Part shown: positions 47,032 through 59,102 of the stretch, piece by piece
Numbering within the stretch: position 1 is the first letter of the stretch
Layout of the letters: each line of letters begins with the position of its first letter
Assembly: GCA_030761205.1 (NCBI GenBank)
Contig: JAULJL010000011.1
Span: 16,110,501-16,174,500 of the forward strand
Source: Fremontodendron californicum
Taxonomy: Eukaryota > Streptophyta > Magnoliopsida > Malvales > Malvaceae
Reading direction: 5' to 3'
Length of the DNA: 64,000 nucleotides
Position numbers and translations under genes: made by a program
Notes under the pieces: model-generated
The model's database searches: none
What the model was told of the DNA's origin: nothing
Seen by the model: only the letters and a program-made list of their open reading frames with translations

Positions 47032-50026
47032 TGTAGACACCTAATTTTGTCCGGACCACTAAACAGGTATGTTTTCTTCCCATATTGATGTTTCCGAGTA
47101 TAAAAAGACTGTTTTCATCCTACAGGTGGTACTCCGAGACTTAGTTTAAGAGGGCGAGCACAAAAAGACAAACTTGAAAAAAAGTCAACCCCAAAAAGTC
47201 AACTACTAAAAAAGTCAACCCACTTTCAAAATCAATATTTTAAGTTCAATTGAAAAATGGCGAAAGAATTTTGATAATCCGAGGTCTACATTGAAAGATA
47301 TGGAGTTCGGAAGTTGGGATTTGGAGATTTAGTAGAAAAGAAACCCTAATCCAAGAAATTTGGGGAAAAGTGCTTAAACGACCAAACTGGTCGAAATTGA
47401 AGGTTCCAAATGAAAGATAAGCACTGACTACGGGTAATGGAGAAGTCACTTGCAAGAAAAACCGAAAAAAAAGTCAATCCGGGAGAAAACCGAGAATTAG
47501 GGTTTTTAGTGGATTTCAGTGAAATCGGGATGAATCACAGAAATGGCCCGACTTGGTAAGACCAAAGCCCCCAATGGATGAGGAATGATTAAAAAGGATG
47601 GCCCAAGGCTCATATTGAAGAAAATCTGAAAATCGGACTTGTTTTGAGCAAAACCGGGTTTCGGAGGTTAAAGGGGCAAAATTGGAAAAATTTGGGAAAA
47701 ATAGCAAATGGACTCCGAAAATTCTGAAAAATTTGTCAATCTCATTCTTAAATCATTTGGAAGATATTGGTAAAAGAAAATCTTGATTCGGAGTTCGGTT
47801 GCAAAATGGCCAAATCCCGGGCTTCTTATGTAGTAATTCAAAAAGGAAAATCCCGGAAAAATAGCAAATGAGCTCCAAAAATTATGAAAACTTCTAGATC
47901 ACACTTTTTAATTATTTTGAAGAGATTGGTGAAAAAAATCTTGATTTGGAGCTCGTTTAAAAAATGGTAAAAAGTAGGGGCATAAAAGGACATTTTGGGA
48001 AGAAAAAATCCAAATAAATAGCAAACGGACTCGGATAATTTTGAAAACTTCCAGAACTCAATATTTTATTATTTTGGAAGTATTAAAAAAAGAAAAATTG
48101 AATTTGGAGCCCGTTTGATATTTATTTGGATTTTTTCAATCAAGTGATTAAAAATCAAGAGTTAAGTTAGAGATTTTCATTTTTGAGCCTAAGTCCCAAT
48201 CCCACATCCCTTTGTAATGTCAAGCCAAGGAGGTGCTCACCTTATAAATAAGGAGTCTTGGCCTTTGGTTGAGACCACCCACTACCCCTTGTGAGATAGT
48301 CTATACACTTGTATTAGGATTATCCGGGTGGTGAGTCATAGTGTTTTTGTTGAGAGGGTTTATAGCTTAATCCGTTCAAAAGCTACTCTGAGGGTTTATA
48401 GCTTAATCCGTTCAAAAGCTACTTGTGAGAGGGTTTGTGGCTTAATCCGTTCAAAAGCTACTCTGAGGGTTTATAGCTTAATCCGTTCAAAAGCTACTTG
48501 GTGAGTTTTCATTTTAAAATAATGTTTCTTGTTCTTCCTTCATTTTCTTTCTTAAGTATATTTTTCTTACATTTTGTTTTTACAATAAACTCACCATGGC
48601 CAAATGGCCTACATTATTTATTTTAAGTTGTTGTTTTTGATTCATTTTACCATGTTGTTTATGCTATTTTCTTTATTTTTGATGTTTTAAATATTATGTT
48701 ATTTCATGTTCTTAAGTTATATTTAATTTGGTTGCTTTGTTTGTTGCCATTTATGTCTTAGATATCATGTTTTTGTATTTTTAATTTTCTGTTTTCATGT
48801 TGTTTTAATTTGAGCATGTTTTAGAGTTAGCATATTAAGTGTTTGTGAAAATGCTTGTGTGATTCTTTGCATGATTCTTGTTTTATATCTTAGTGAGCAT
48901 GTTTTAGATTTGGTATATTAGGTGTTTGTGAAAATGCTTGTGTGATTTTTGTGTTATGACTTAGTTTTTCATGCTAGCATACCAAGTGTTTGTGAAAATG
49001 CCATGCTTGTTGAAGCTTGGGGCCATTTGGCTACTCCATGTGTTTTGCATTGTGTGTTGTATTTTTGTCATGCTAGTTGTTAGGTTTTTGCATTTGCATG
49101 ATATTTGGTTGGATTTTTGAATTAAGCATGCCTTGTGTTTGTGAAAATGCCACGCATGTCTTAGGTCTAGGTTACATTAAATGCCATGCAAGTTCATGTT
49201 AGGTCTAGGCCATATTATTTATGTCATGCATTTTCCTTACATTTAGGTTTAGATCCATGCATTTCATGCATTATGTTTGCTGCATTGTTTCATGCATTTC
49301 ATGTTCATGCCACTTGAATAATGACTTGAGCCAATTAATGGTTCAAGATCATGCTCTCTTGAGCACACTTGTGGAAAATTAAGTTTGTCAAATTGATTAT
49401 TCTACCTTTGTGATTTTTTTTACTTAGCCAATTTTTATCTAACTTTCAAAAAGTCCTAGCTACTGCTTTCAAGTCATTTTATGAGTTTCAAATATTTTTA
49501 TTTTGATTTTTAAATGATTTTATCAAGGACAAAAAAAAATGTGTCGGCAAAGCAGTTTTTTTCAGTTTTTTCAAAAAACTCGTACATCTCTGATTTTTCT
49601 GGGAATTCATCTTTGATCAGAAAATTAAGAAACTTTTTCCTCGTGTAGTTTTACATGTCCTGAGTCTCCAGTATTTGTTTTAGAATTTTTGGAATTTTTA
49701 AAAATAGGATAAAAAATCATGGATTAAAACTGGACAGTGGAGTCAGAATTGATTTTAAAGAAAAACAAAGCAGTTTTTTCTCCTCCAAAAACTCGTACAT
49801 CTCTGGTTTTTCTGGGAATTCATATTTGATAAAAAAATTAAGCCGATTTTTTCTCGTGTAGTTTTACATGTCCTGAGTCTCCAGTAATTTTTTCAAAATT
49901 TTTGGAATTTTTGAAAACAGGGTAAAAAATCATGGATTAAAACTGGACAATGGAGTCAGAATTGAATTTAAAGAAAAACCAATTTTCTGTTTTGGTTAAT
50001 CTACTTAGAGTGGGCTGATTAGGAGG
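47032..50026 (+). repeat. e2 3' LTR, first 3.0 kb, interrupted by e3
   Basis: Collinear with the e2 5' LTR except for two deletions: about 147 bp at 48127-48128 (between TTTGATATTTATTT and GGATTTTTTCAATC) and one unit of the 49560-50000 repeat. It stops at ...CTGATTAGGAGG, exactly the same LTR position at which e1 was interrupted. Confidence 0.9.
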
Positions 50027-53000
50027 TGTCGCAACCTAAAAAAAATAACGACGAGTCTCATCGCAAGACTTTATTATTCGTTAGGCGTGACATTTAAAAA
50101 AAAAATCGAGGAAAAGTCGACTTAATTCCTCTAGAAAAATTAAGGTTTTGAAAATGACCTTAAAAAAGATATTGAGTCGCCACCAATCTTTTTTAGCTAG
50201 GTGTGATCGGCCACCTATTAAAACCGATTTTATAAAATATTTTAAAAATTAATTAAAACATTTTAAAAACCGATTTCAAGTCTGCGTTTTAAACCAGAGA
50301 AATCAAAGAAGCGGGTTCGGGAGTCGGTTACGTGTAGGGAAGGATTAGCACCCCCACAACGCCCGTATAAATCGGTACCTTATTAATCGTGTGTTATCTC
50401 AAGTCTTGGTAAAAGTTGGTTTTAAATTTAGTATTTCAAATTAATTCTTAATTTAAAGAAAAATAATTCCATTTTTTATTGAAAATGATCCGGAATTTAT
50501 AAATTCAAAATTTTCCTATATTCCCCAACAAACGTGGCAAAATATAGAAATTTTTATTAGTTTTGGAAAACTTTCCGAATCATTCTCTTTTTTTTTTTTG
50601 AAAGAAAGATATTCCTTTATTAATAATAATTGATGATATTCCCTCCAGCAAACCCGGTAGAGAACTCATGAATTATTTTAACTCGGGAATATCTTTATTT
50701 TTATTGAAAACCATTATCTTTTTTGAAAACATTAAAAGAAATGAATATGTATAGGCATGACATAAATAAAATGACATAGCAAAATCTAAATAATATAATG
50801 CAACCTAAATGTCATGACACATAGAAATTATTATGGCAAGAATCACATATTATATAAAATGCATGAATATAAAAATGCAATGCATGAAATGTATTTTTTC
50901 CTTTAATTAAGGAAATCCGTATATCTAAAAAGATATCCGGTTACCTTAGGAACATATGTCAAATTAAATATTCTAAAACCAAAATACTTTGTGATTGCTT
51001 GAAAACAATTTTGAAAAGCTTGAATTAAAAATAAAAACTAGGCTAAAATTTTTAAAATGACTCTAATTTCCTAAGTTTAAAAAAATCCGGACTTGGCTAC
51101 CCTTAACCCGGGACTTGAAAAACCATTTTTAGAGTTTAAAAAGGCTTAGAAATTACCCTAAGTCAGTAGCTAACCCTCCTAATCAGCCCACTCTAAGTAA
51201 ATTAACCAAAACAGAAAATTGGTTTTTCTTTAAATTCAATTCTGACTCCACTGTCCAGTTATAATCCACGATTTTTTACCCTATTTTTAAAAATTCCAAA
51301 AATTCTGAAAAAAATATTGGAGACTCAGGACATGTAAAAATAAACGGAAAAAAATCGACTTAATTTTCTGATCAAAGATGAATTCCCAGAAAAACCAGAG
51401 ATGTACGAGTTTTTGGAGGAGAAAAAAAAACTGCTTTGTTTTTCTTTAAAATCAATTCTGACTCCATTGTCCAGTTTTATTCCACGATTTTTTACCCTAT
51501 TTTTAAAAATTCCAAACATTCTGAAAAAATTATTGGAGACTCAGGACATGTAAGAATACACGGGAAAAAATCGACTTAATTTTCTGATCAAAGATGAATT
51601 CCCAGAAAAATCGGAGATGTACGAGTTTTGGGTAGAAAAAAAAAAACTGCTTTGCCAACACATTTTTTTTTGTCTTTGATAAAATCATTTAAAAATAAAA
51701 ATATTTGAAACTCATAAAATGACTTGAAAGCAATAGCTAGGACTTTTTGAAAGTTAGATAAAAATTGGCTAAGTAAAAAATATCACAAAGGTAGAATAAT
51801 CAATTTGACAAACTTAATTTTCCACAAGTGTGCTCAAGAGAGCATGTTCTTGAACCATTAATTGGCTCAAGTCATTATTCAAGTGGCATGAACATGAAAT
51901 GCATGAAACAATGCAGCAAACATAATGCATGAAATGCATGGATCTAAACCTAAATGTAAGGAAAATGCATGACATAAATAATATGGCCTAGACCTAACAT
52001 GAACTTGCATGGCAATAAATGCAACCTAGACCTAAGATATGCATGGCATTTTCACAAACACAAGGCATGCTTAATTCAAAAATCCAACCAAATATCATGC
52101 AAATGCAAAAACCTAACAACTAGCATGACAAAAAATGCAACACACAATGCAAAACACATGGAGTAGCCAAATGGCCTCAAGCTCCAACAAGCATGGCATT
52201 TTCTCAAACACTTGGCATACTAGCATGAAAAACTAAGTCATAACACAAAAATCACACAAGCATTTTCACAAACACCTAATATACCAAATCTAAAACATGC
52301 TCACTAAGATATAAAACAAGAATCATGCAAAGAATCACACAAGCATTTTCACAAACACTTAATATGCTAACTCTAAAACATGCTCAAATTTAAACAACAT
52401 GAAAACAGAAAATTAAAAATGCAAAAACATGATATCTAAGACATAAATGGCAACAAACAAAGCAACCAAATTAAATATAACTTAAGAACATGAAATAACA
52501 TAATATTTAAAACATCAAAAATAAAGAAAATAGCATAAACAACATGGTAAAATGAATCAAAAACAACAACTTAAAATAAATAATGTAGGCCATTTGGCCA
52601 TGGTGAGTTTATTGTAAAAACAAAATGTAAGAAAAATATACTTAAGAAAGGAAATGAAGGAAGAACAAGAAACATTATTTTAAAATGAAAACTCACAAAG
52701 TAGCTTTTGAACGGATTAAGCTATAAACCCTCAGAGTAGCTTTTGAACGGATTAAGCCACAAACCCTCTCACAAGTAGCTTTTGAACGGATTAAGCTATA
52801 AACCCTCAGAGTAGCTTTTGAACGGATTAAGCTATAAACCCTCTCAACAAAAACACTATGACTCACCACCCGGATAATCCTAATACAAGTGTATAGACTA
52901 TCTCACAAGGGGTAGTGGGTGGTCTCAACCAAAGGCCAAGACTCCTTATTTATAAGGTGAGCACCTCCTTGGCTTGACATTACAAAGGGATGTGGGATTG

Positions 53001-54486
53001 GGACTTAGGCTCAAAAATGAAAATCTCTAACTTAACTCTTGATTTTTAATCACTCGATTGAAAAAATCCTAAGCTTCCTCCTTCCTTTGGGCTTGGGCAG
53101 GCCAGCACTTCTCTTTTCCAGCCCAGCTCTGATTTTTGAAAGGCCCAAAGAAGCATTTTCGGTTGCTTGGGTGAAATGACCATTTTGCCCCCCGGATGCA
53201 AAATAAATATCAAACGGGCTCCAAATTCAAATTTTCTTTTTTTAATACTTCCAAAATAATAAAATATTGAGTTCTGGAAGTTTTCAAAATTATCTGAGTC
53301 CGTTTGCTATTTATTTGGATTTTTTCTTCCCAAAATGTCCTTTTATGCCCCTACTTTTTACCATTTTTTAAACGAGCTCCAAATCAAGATTTTTCTTCAC
53401 CAATCTCTTCAAAATAATTACAAATTGTGATCTGGAAGTTTTCATAATTTTTGGAGCTCATTTGGTATTTTATCAGGATTTATCGGCTTGAATTACTGCA
53501 TAGGAGGCCCGAGATTTGGCCATTTTGCAAACGAACTCGGAATCAAGATTTTATTTCGCCAATCTCTTCCAAATAATTTAAAAATGAGATTTGCCAAATT
53601 TCAGAATTTTTGGAGTCCATTTGCTATTTTTCCGGGATTTATCTTTTTGAATTACTACATAAGAAGCCCGGGATTTGGCCATTTTGCAAACGAACTCGGA
53701 ATCAAGATTTTCTTTCGCCAATATCCTTCAAATGATTTAAGAATGATATTGACAAATTTTCCATAATTTTCGGAGTCTATTTGCTATTTTTCCCAAATTT
53801 TTCCAATTTTGCCCTTTAACCTCCGAAACCCGGTTTTGCTCAAAACAAGTCCGATTTTCAAATTTTCTTCAATCTGAGCCTTGGGCCTTCCTTTTTAATC
53901 ATTCCTCATCCATTGGGGGCTTTGTTCTTACCAAGTCGGGCCATTTCTGTGATTCTTCCCGATTTCACCGAAATCCACTAAAAACCCTAATTCTCGGTTT
54001 TCTCCCGGATTGACTTTTCTTTCGGTTTTTCTTGCAAGTGACTTCTCCATTACCCGTAGTCAGTGCTTATCTTTCATTTGGAACCTTCAATTTCGACCAG
54101 TTTGATCGTTTAAGCACTTTTCCCCAAATTTCTCGGATTAGGGTTTCTTTTCTACTAAATCTCCAAATCCCAACTTCCGAACTCCATATCTTTCAATGTA
54201 GACCTCGGATTATCAAAATTCTTTCTCCATTTTTCAATTGAACTTAAAATCTTGATTTTCAAAGTGGGTTGACTTTTTCAGTAGTTGACTTTCGGGGGTT
54301 GACTTTTTCGGGGTTGACTTTTTTCGGGGTTGACTTTTTTTCAAGTTTGACTTTTTGTGCTCGCCCTCTTAAACTAAGTCTCGGAGTACCACTTGCAGGA
54401 TGAAAACAGTCTTTTTATACTCGGAAACATCAATATAGGAAGAAAACATACCTGTTTAGTGGCCCGGACAAAATTAGGTGTCTACA
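50027..54486 (-). repeat. e3 3' LTR, reverse orientation (4460 bp)
   Basis: The left end reads TGTCGCAACC and the right end ...GGTGTCTACA, the reverse complement of the e1/e2 termini. It has the e2-type promoter module (TATA at 52947-52954 on the reverse strand) and the four-copy repeat. The reversed PPT lies immediately to its right, so this is the 3' LTR and the element body extends rightward. The bases before it, GGAGG, would be the target duplication; the second copy is outside the window. Confidence 0.9.
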
Positions 54487-55768
54487 GCTGCCCCTCTTTG
54501 GCTATTGCTGAGAATCAGGAATCAGGCAAAGATAAACCAACACTAATTTTGTACGGTCAGTGAAATCACATGGAAAGGAAAGGGGTTTTCTTTTTCATTT
54601 CTTCATTCATTTTTGCATTTTGCATTTTGCATTTTTTATTTTCTTTTTTCATTTTCTATTTTTTTCATTTTTTCTCTTTTTTCTTTTTTCATTTTTTTTT
54701 CAATTTTTTTTTTTTGAAAACAGTAAATTGAAGATTTGTCCTTAAATTGAATTCCCTGCCTAATCAAGGCTCGATTCGTCTTAAGGAAACGAATTCGATT
54801 TGCAAGAAAGGAAATGACCTCGACGATGGTCTCGGGGCCTTAACCTGTTTTGTTCTCAGCTGTGTTTAAAATTCTGGATATCTCCTCCAGAAGCTTCGGT
54901 TATCACCACCAAAGTCTTGCTCATTTTTTTTAAAATGTAAAAATTCTGGGTATCACCTCCAGAAGCTTCAGCAATCACCACCGAAGACTTTCTATCTTTT
55001 CAAAGGATTTTAAAACTCTGGATATCTCCACCAGAGGCTTCAGCTATCACCACCGAAGTCTTGCTCATTTTTAAAACTGTAAAATTATGGGTATCATCTC
55101 CAGAAGCTTCAGCTATCACCACCGAAGACTTTCTACCTTTCAAAGGACTTTAAAAAAAACTCTGGATATCTCCACCAGAGGCTTCAGCTATCACCACCGA
55201 AGACTTGTTCATAAATAAAAAAAAATACCTCGACAATGATTTCGGGGCTCAACTCGCCTTAAGAAAACGAAATCGATTATACCTGAAAGCTTTAAGAGAT
55301 GATGCAAATGCTTCATGATGCAAATGCAAATGTCTTTTGTTGATGCAAACGCTTCTTGATGTAGATGCAAATGACTTAGATTGGTACAAATGTCTTTGAT
55401 GCAAATGTAAATGACTTGATTTGATGCAAACTTTCTTGATGCAGATTTAACTAACTTAGATTGATGCAAATGCTTCTTGATGTAGATGCACATGTTGAAA
55501 AAAATTCTGAATAACTCCTTCAAAAGAAGATTTCTCATTTTTCAAAATTATAAAACCCTGGGTATCTCCACCAGAGACTTCAGCTATCACCACCGAAGAC
55601 TTGTTCTTTTAAAACTGTACAATTCTGGATATCCCCACCAGAAGCTTTGGCTATCACCACCGAAGACTTGCTCAATGTAAAATTCTAGGTAACTTCTTCA
55701 GAAGAAGATTTCTCATGTTTCAAAATTATAAAACCCTGGATATCTCCACCAGAGGCTTTAGCTATCAC
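54487..55768 (-). mobile_element. e3 interior: PPT and 3'UTR tandem arrays, cut by Athila
   Basis: On the reverse strand, next to the LTR, lie the PPT (54487-54499), an A-rich run, and conserved 3'UTR sequence (AGAATCAGGAATCAGGCAAA here in forward reading). A 72-bp tandem array occupies about 54870-55215 and 55545-55768. Its units alternate between CTGGATATCTCCACCAGAGG and CTGGGTATCACCTCCAGAAG types (starts at 54879, 54951, 55023, 55092, 55167), each followed by CAGCTATCACCACCGAAGAC. Between the two blocks are GATGCAAATG modules shared with e2. The Athila LTR starts inside the array after GCTATCAC. Confidence 0.8.
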
Positions 55769-57278
55769 TGATAACTCGTATAATTATATAGTTTTTAGTT
55801 ATGTTTTATTATTGTTTTGTGTTAAATACGAGTTATTATTGCTTAGTCTAATTGTGTTTATGATTTTTTATATTTTTATGTAATTTGGTGTTTTCCACGA
55901 GTTTCTTTGAGTGATTTCAGATTACTAGGTTAAATCAAGAATTAAGGGCAAATCCAGTTCAGTTCCAGTTCCGACACCTTTTGCCATATCAGCTATATCT
56001 GGAGATTCCCTGAAGCAATAAGGCTGAAATTTTAACAGTGCATAGCTAAGAGGCATATATATCTTTTTCATGTTTTACACTTCTTGAAACGGAGTCGTTT
56101 TCCCTACCAAAATCAACCATCAAGTTGGCTGATGTGCAATGACGTCTATTCTGCACCGTTTTGGTATTTGGAGCATATCTTCCGATCCACATGAGCAAAT
56201 GATCTGATTCCAACGGCTATAGATCCGTAACTGATAGGGGTATATTTTTCTAGAAGACCATTTTATCAGATCGAGCCTCCAACATTGACAAAATCGACCA
56301 TCAAGCTGGCTGATCAGAATTGTCATACAATATGACGAAAATTGTTAGAAAAATGCACCCACCTATTATACCTACCTTTGAAATTTGTAAAGCTTGTCTC
56401 TTGTCATTTAGCCCTCCAAAATGTGTATAAATAGAGGGCCTTGGATGAGTATTGGGATACATTATACATTGGTATGATATTAGCCATTGTAATAAAATTC
56501 TCTAAGTTTTCTTCTTCTTTCCTTTCTCTAGTTTTCTTTTTCTTTATTTACTTATGCTTCTTACATTTCTTTTCATTTTATTCATATCTAGTATGTGTTG
56601 CTAATCATATTGTTGAGGTGATGAGGTGAAGCTCTTGGTAAATGCTAAGGTTAGTCTCTTAAACATGAGCTAAAATGAATCATCATTTATAAACACTAGT
56701 ATAGATAATATTTTCTTTTGGTTTAAAATCATACTTGCAAAGTAGAGATCTTGATTCATTATTGACAATGAAAATGGCACAGTAAATGCTTGGTTTCATA
56801 ACCTTGATTTGTTGTAGACATATACCTTGGCATAAGGAATGCTTGGACTCTTTTTATGAGTTTTGAGGACACCAAATGAACATAATATCATATGCTATGG
56901 ACGTTGGACAATTTGGACTGAATTGCTAAACCTTCCGATTGGAACCTCCCTTATGTGTGGATTTCAATTGTGTAATAAAACAAGATTAATCTTAGCATAA
57001 CACCAAGAGTGGATTCTCTAACCTCAACATCCTTTCTTATTGTTTTTTATATCTTGTTTAATTGCTTTTATGTTATTTTGTTTATTTTGTTCTCTAATAT
57101 CTTGTTTACTTTCTTTGTTATTGATTCCCTAATATCTTGTTTATTTTCTTTTTCATATATATTTATAAACTTATACTTACTAGTACGCTTCCCTGTGGTT
57201 CGACCTCGGACACCCGAGAATTTATTACTTGAACATAACCTGCACTTGGGTTTACAACTCTTAATTGAGTCTCCATCA
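55769..57278 (+). repeat. Athila 5' LTR (1510 bp)
   Basis: TGATAACTCG at the start and CTCCATCA at the end, 6 nt before the PBS. Partner copy at 63470 confirms the start. A partial internal duplication with ATCAACCATCAAGTTGGCTG (56111) and ATCGACCATCAAGCTGGCTG (56290) is visible. A TATA box lies at 56426. No genes. Confidence 0.9.
56426..56433 (+). promoter_or_regulatory. Athila LTR TATA box
   Basis: TATAAATA in the context GTGTATAAATAGAGGGCC, well placed to drive the element transcript, with an AATAAAA motif about 60 bp further (near 56492) that could serve in polyadenylation of the 3' LTR copy. Confidence 0.6.
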
Positions 57279-57284
57279 AGTTTT

Positions 57285-57302
57285 TGGCGCCGTTGCCGGG
57301 GA
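57285..57302 (+). other. Athila primer binding site (tRNA-Asp type)
   Basis: TGGCGCCGTTGCCGGGGA is the aspartate-tRNA-complementary PBS characteristic of Athila and related plant Ty3 elements. Confidence 0.9.
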
Positions 57303-57338
57303 AGCAATACTAAGTATATAAGTTTATAAGTATATTTC

Positions 57339-57465
57339 TTTTTATTGGCTGGTTATACCGCCTATATTTATTTTTATTGGCTGGTTATACCGCCTAATTT
57401 GTATATATTTATATTTATATTGTATATTAACTTTGTTTTATTTTTATTGGCTGGTTATACCGCCT
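57339..57465. repeat. 25-bp repeat, three copies, in Athila leader
   Basis: TTTTTATTGGCTGGTTATAC followed by CGCCT occurs near 57339, 57371 and 57441, separated by TATATTTAT-type spacers. It lies between PBS and gag start. Confidence 0.85.
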
Positions 57466-57581
57466 AATCTGTATATTAACTTTGTTTTATGCTTGTTTGG
57501 CGACGTGATTTTAGATCTCGTCGTTTAGTTAGATTTTATTGTGAAAATTTTTCAGGTAATCTTTCTAATACAACTCCTACC

Positions 57582-59102
57582 ATGGCTGACAATGAAAGTG
57601 TTCATGCTGAAGATGAGAACAGACAAGTACGCACCATGCGTGACTACTTGCAACCAACTCGAAGCTCATCACCCTCTTGTTTTATTTTCCCTCTCAATGC
57701 AAACAACTTTCGTTTTAAACCAGGTATGATAGCTTTGCTTCCAAATTTCCATGGGTTAGAATCGGAAAGTGCTTACTCGTTTCTAAAAGACTTCGAAGAT
57801 GTATGTGTCACCTTTAATGACCAACAATGTACAAATGAAATTGTCAAGCTAAAATTATTTCCTTTTTCTTTAAAAGATAAAGCAAAAATTTGGCTTCATA
57901 ATTTAAAACCAAGGTCAATTGGCACATGGCAAGAATTACAAACTGAGTTTCTAAAGAAATTTTTCCCAGCACATAAAACTACTGCTTTGAAAAGACAGAT
58001 TCAAAATTTCAATCAAAATCAAAATGAAGCATTTTTTCAGTGCTGGAAGCGTTTTAAAGATTTGTTAAGTTCTTGTCCACATCATGGTTTTGAAAAATGG
58101 CGTCTTATTAGTTTCTTTTATGAAAGTTTAACTCCCGAAACTAAACAATTTGTTGAAACAATGTGTAACGGTGAGTTTCTAGAAAAAGAACCTGAAGAAG
58201 CCTTTGACTACCTAGACCATTTGGCAGATAACTCTCAAGCCTGGCACACAGATAATTCCTCTGAAAGTTCCAATAGATCTAATCTTGTTTCTAACAGAGG
58301 AAAATATCATTTTAGTCAAGAAGAGGAGATAAAAGCTAAAGTAGCTAATTTGGCTAGAAAGATTGAAGCCATGGAACTTAGAGAAGTAAAAGAAGCCAAA
58401 ACGGTTAAAAATGAAGAAAGTTGTGGAATTTGTGAAATCATGGGACACCCCACTTCTGAATGTCCAAACATTCCCATTCTTAAAGAAGCGTTGCATGATC
58501 AAGTAAATTCCATAAACACATTTAAAAGGCCTTTTCCTTCTCCTTACTCTGAAACGTATAACCCTGAATGGAGAAATCATCCCAACTTCAGTTGGCGGAA
58601 TAATAATCATGTTCAGGTACCACAATCTCAAAAGCCGGGCAACACTTTTTCCTATCAACCTTCACGTGTACAAACCTTGGAAGAGACATTGCAAGCATTC
58701 ATGCAAACACAAGCAAATGTGAATAACCAAACTTCACAGGACATCAATGAGATCAAAAACACCTTGTCCACATTGACAGCTTCATTACGCACTCAAGAAA
58801 AAGGTAAGTTTCCTGCTCAACCTCAGCCTAACCCTTCTACTCAATGTTTTGTTTCTTGCTCCAATGAAACTCAACAGGAAAATGCCAGTTCTATCACAAC
58901 TCTTCGAAGTGGAAAGGTAATTGACAAAAACATTCCATCAAAAGACCAAGATCCTCCTTCCCCTCCGAAAAGTAATGGTAAGGATGATGGTAAGTCTGAA
59001 CTTCTTGAAAATTTGGACAAAGAAAAAGGTATGCATCCTGCTCCTTTTTCCTCAAAGGTTGCAAACAATAAAGAATTTGAATCAAAATGCAGAAATTTAT
59101 GA
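57582..59102 (+). CDS. Athila gag polyprotein
   Basis: The ATG at 57582 (context ACCATGG) gives about 506 residues; an upstream in-frame extension to 57489 lacks gag similarity. The capsid core is typical of Athila: FHGLESESAYSFLKDFEDVC, LKLFPFSLKDKAKIWLHNLK, ELQTEFLKKFFPAHKTTALK, FQCWKRFKDLLSSCPHHGFE, FYESLTPETKQFVETMCNGE and AFDYLDHLADNSQAW. A CGICEIMGHPTSEC zinc-knuckle-like motif lies near 58428. The frame is intact to a TGA at 59100. Continuity into protease would need one base fewer in a T run at 59044-59048, so gag is intact but separated from protease by a frameshift. Confidence 0.85.
   Translation: MADNESVHAEDENRQVRTMRDYLQPTRSSSPSCFIFPLNANNFRFKPGMIALLPNFHGLESESAYSFLKDFEDVCVTFNDQQCTNEIVKLKLFPFSLKDKAKIWLHNLKPRSIGTWQELQTEFLKKFFPAHKTTALKRQIQNFNQNQNEAFFQCWKRFKDLLSSCPHHGFEKWRLISFFYESLTPETKQFVETMCNGEFLEKEPEEAFDYLDHLADNSQAWHTDNSSESSNRSNLVSNRGKYHFSQEEEIKAKVANLARKIEAMELREVKEAKTVKNEESCGICEIMGHPTSECPNIPILKEALHDQVNSINTFKRPFPSPYSETYNPEWRNHPNFSWRNNNHVQVPQSQKPGNTFSYQPSRVQTLEETLQAFMQTQANVNNQTSQDINEIKNTLSTLTASLRTQEKGKFPAQPQPNPSTQCFVSCSNETQQENASSITTLRSGKVIDKNIPSKDQDPPSPPKSNGKDDGKSELLENLDKEKGMHPAPFSSKVANNKEFESKCRNL

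Larger units (their letters stand above)
35793..50026 (+). mobile_element. Element e2: non-coding derivative (LARD-like) of the Ogre family
   Basis: It has 4.5-kb LTRs with the same termini, PBS and PPT as e1. The 6.7-kb interior matches e1 only in the leader and 3'UTR. The entire ORF1-gag-pol block (9.6 kb in e1) is absent, and about 2.1 kb of repeat-rich non-coding sequence stands in its place. It must rely on proteins of a coding relative. The two LTRs look clearly more alike than those of e1. Its 3' LTR is itself interrupted at 50026 by e3. Confidence 0.85.
47032..54486. repeat. Long inverted repeat formed by e2 and e3 LTRs
   Basis: The e2 LTR fragment 47032-50026 (forward) and e3 LTR sequence 51175-54486 (reverse) are inverted copies separated by 1148 bp (50027-51174, the last part of the e3 LTR). 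Identity is high by eye apart from a few indels. The TATA boxes at 48243 (+) and 52954 (-) point toward each other. Confidence 0.85.
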
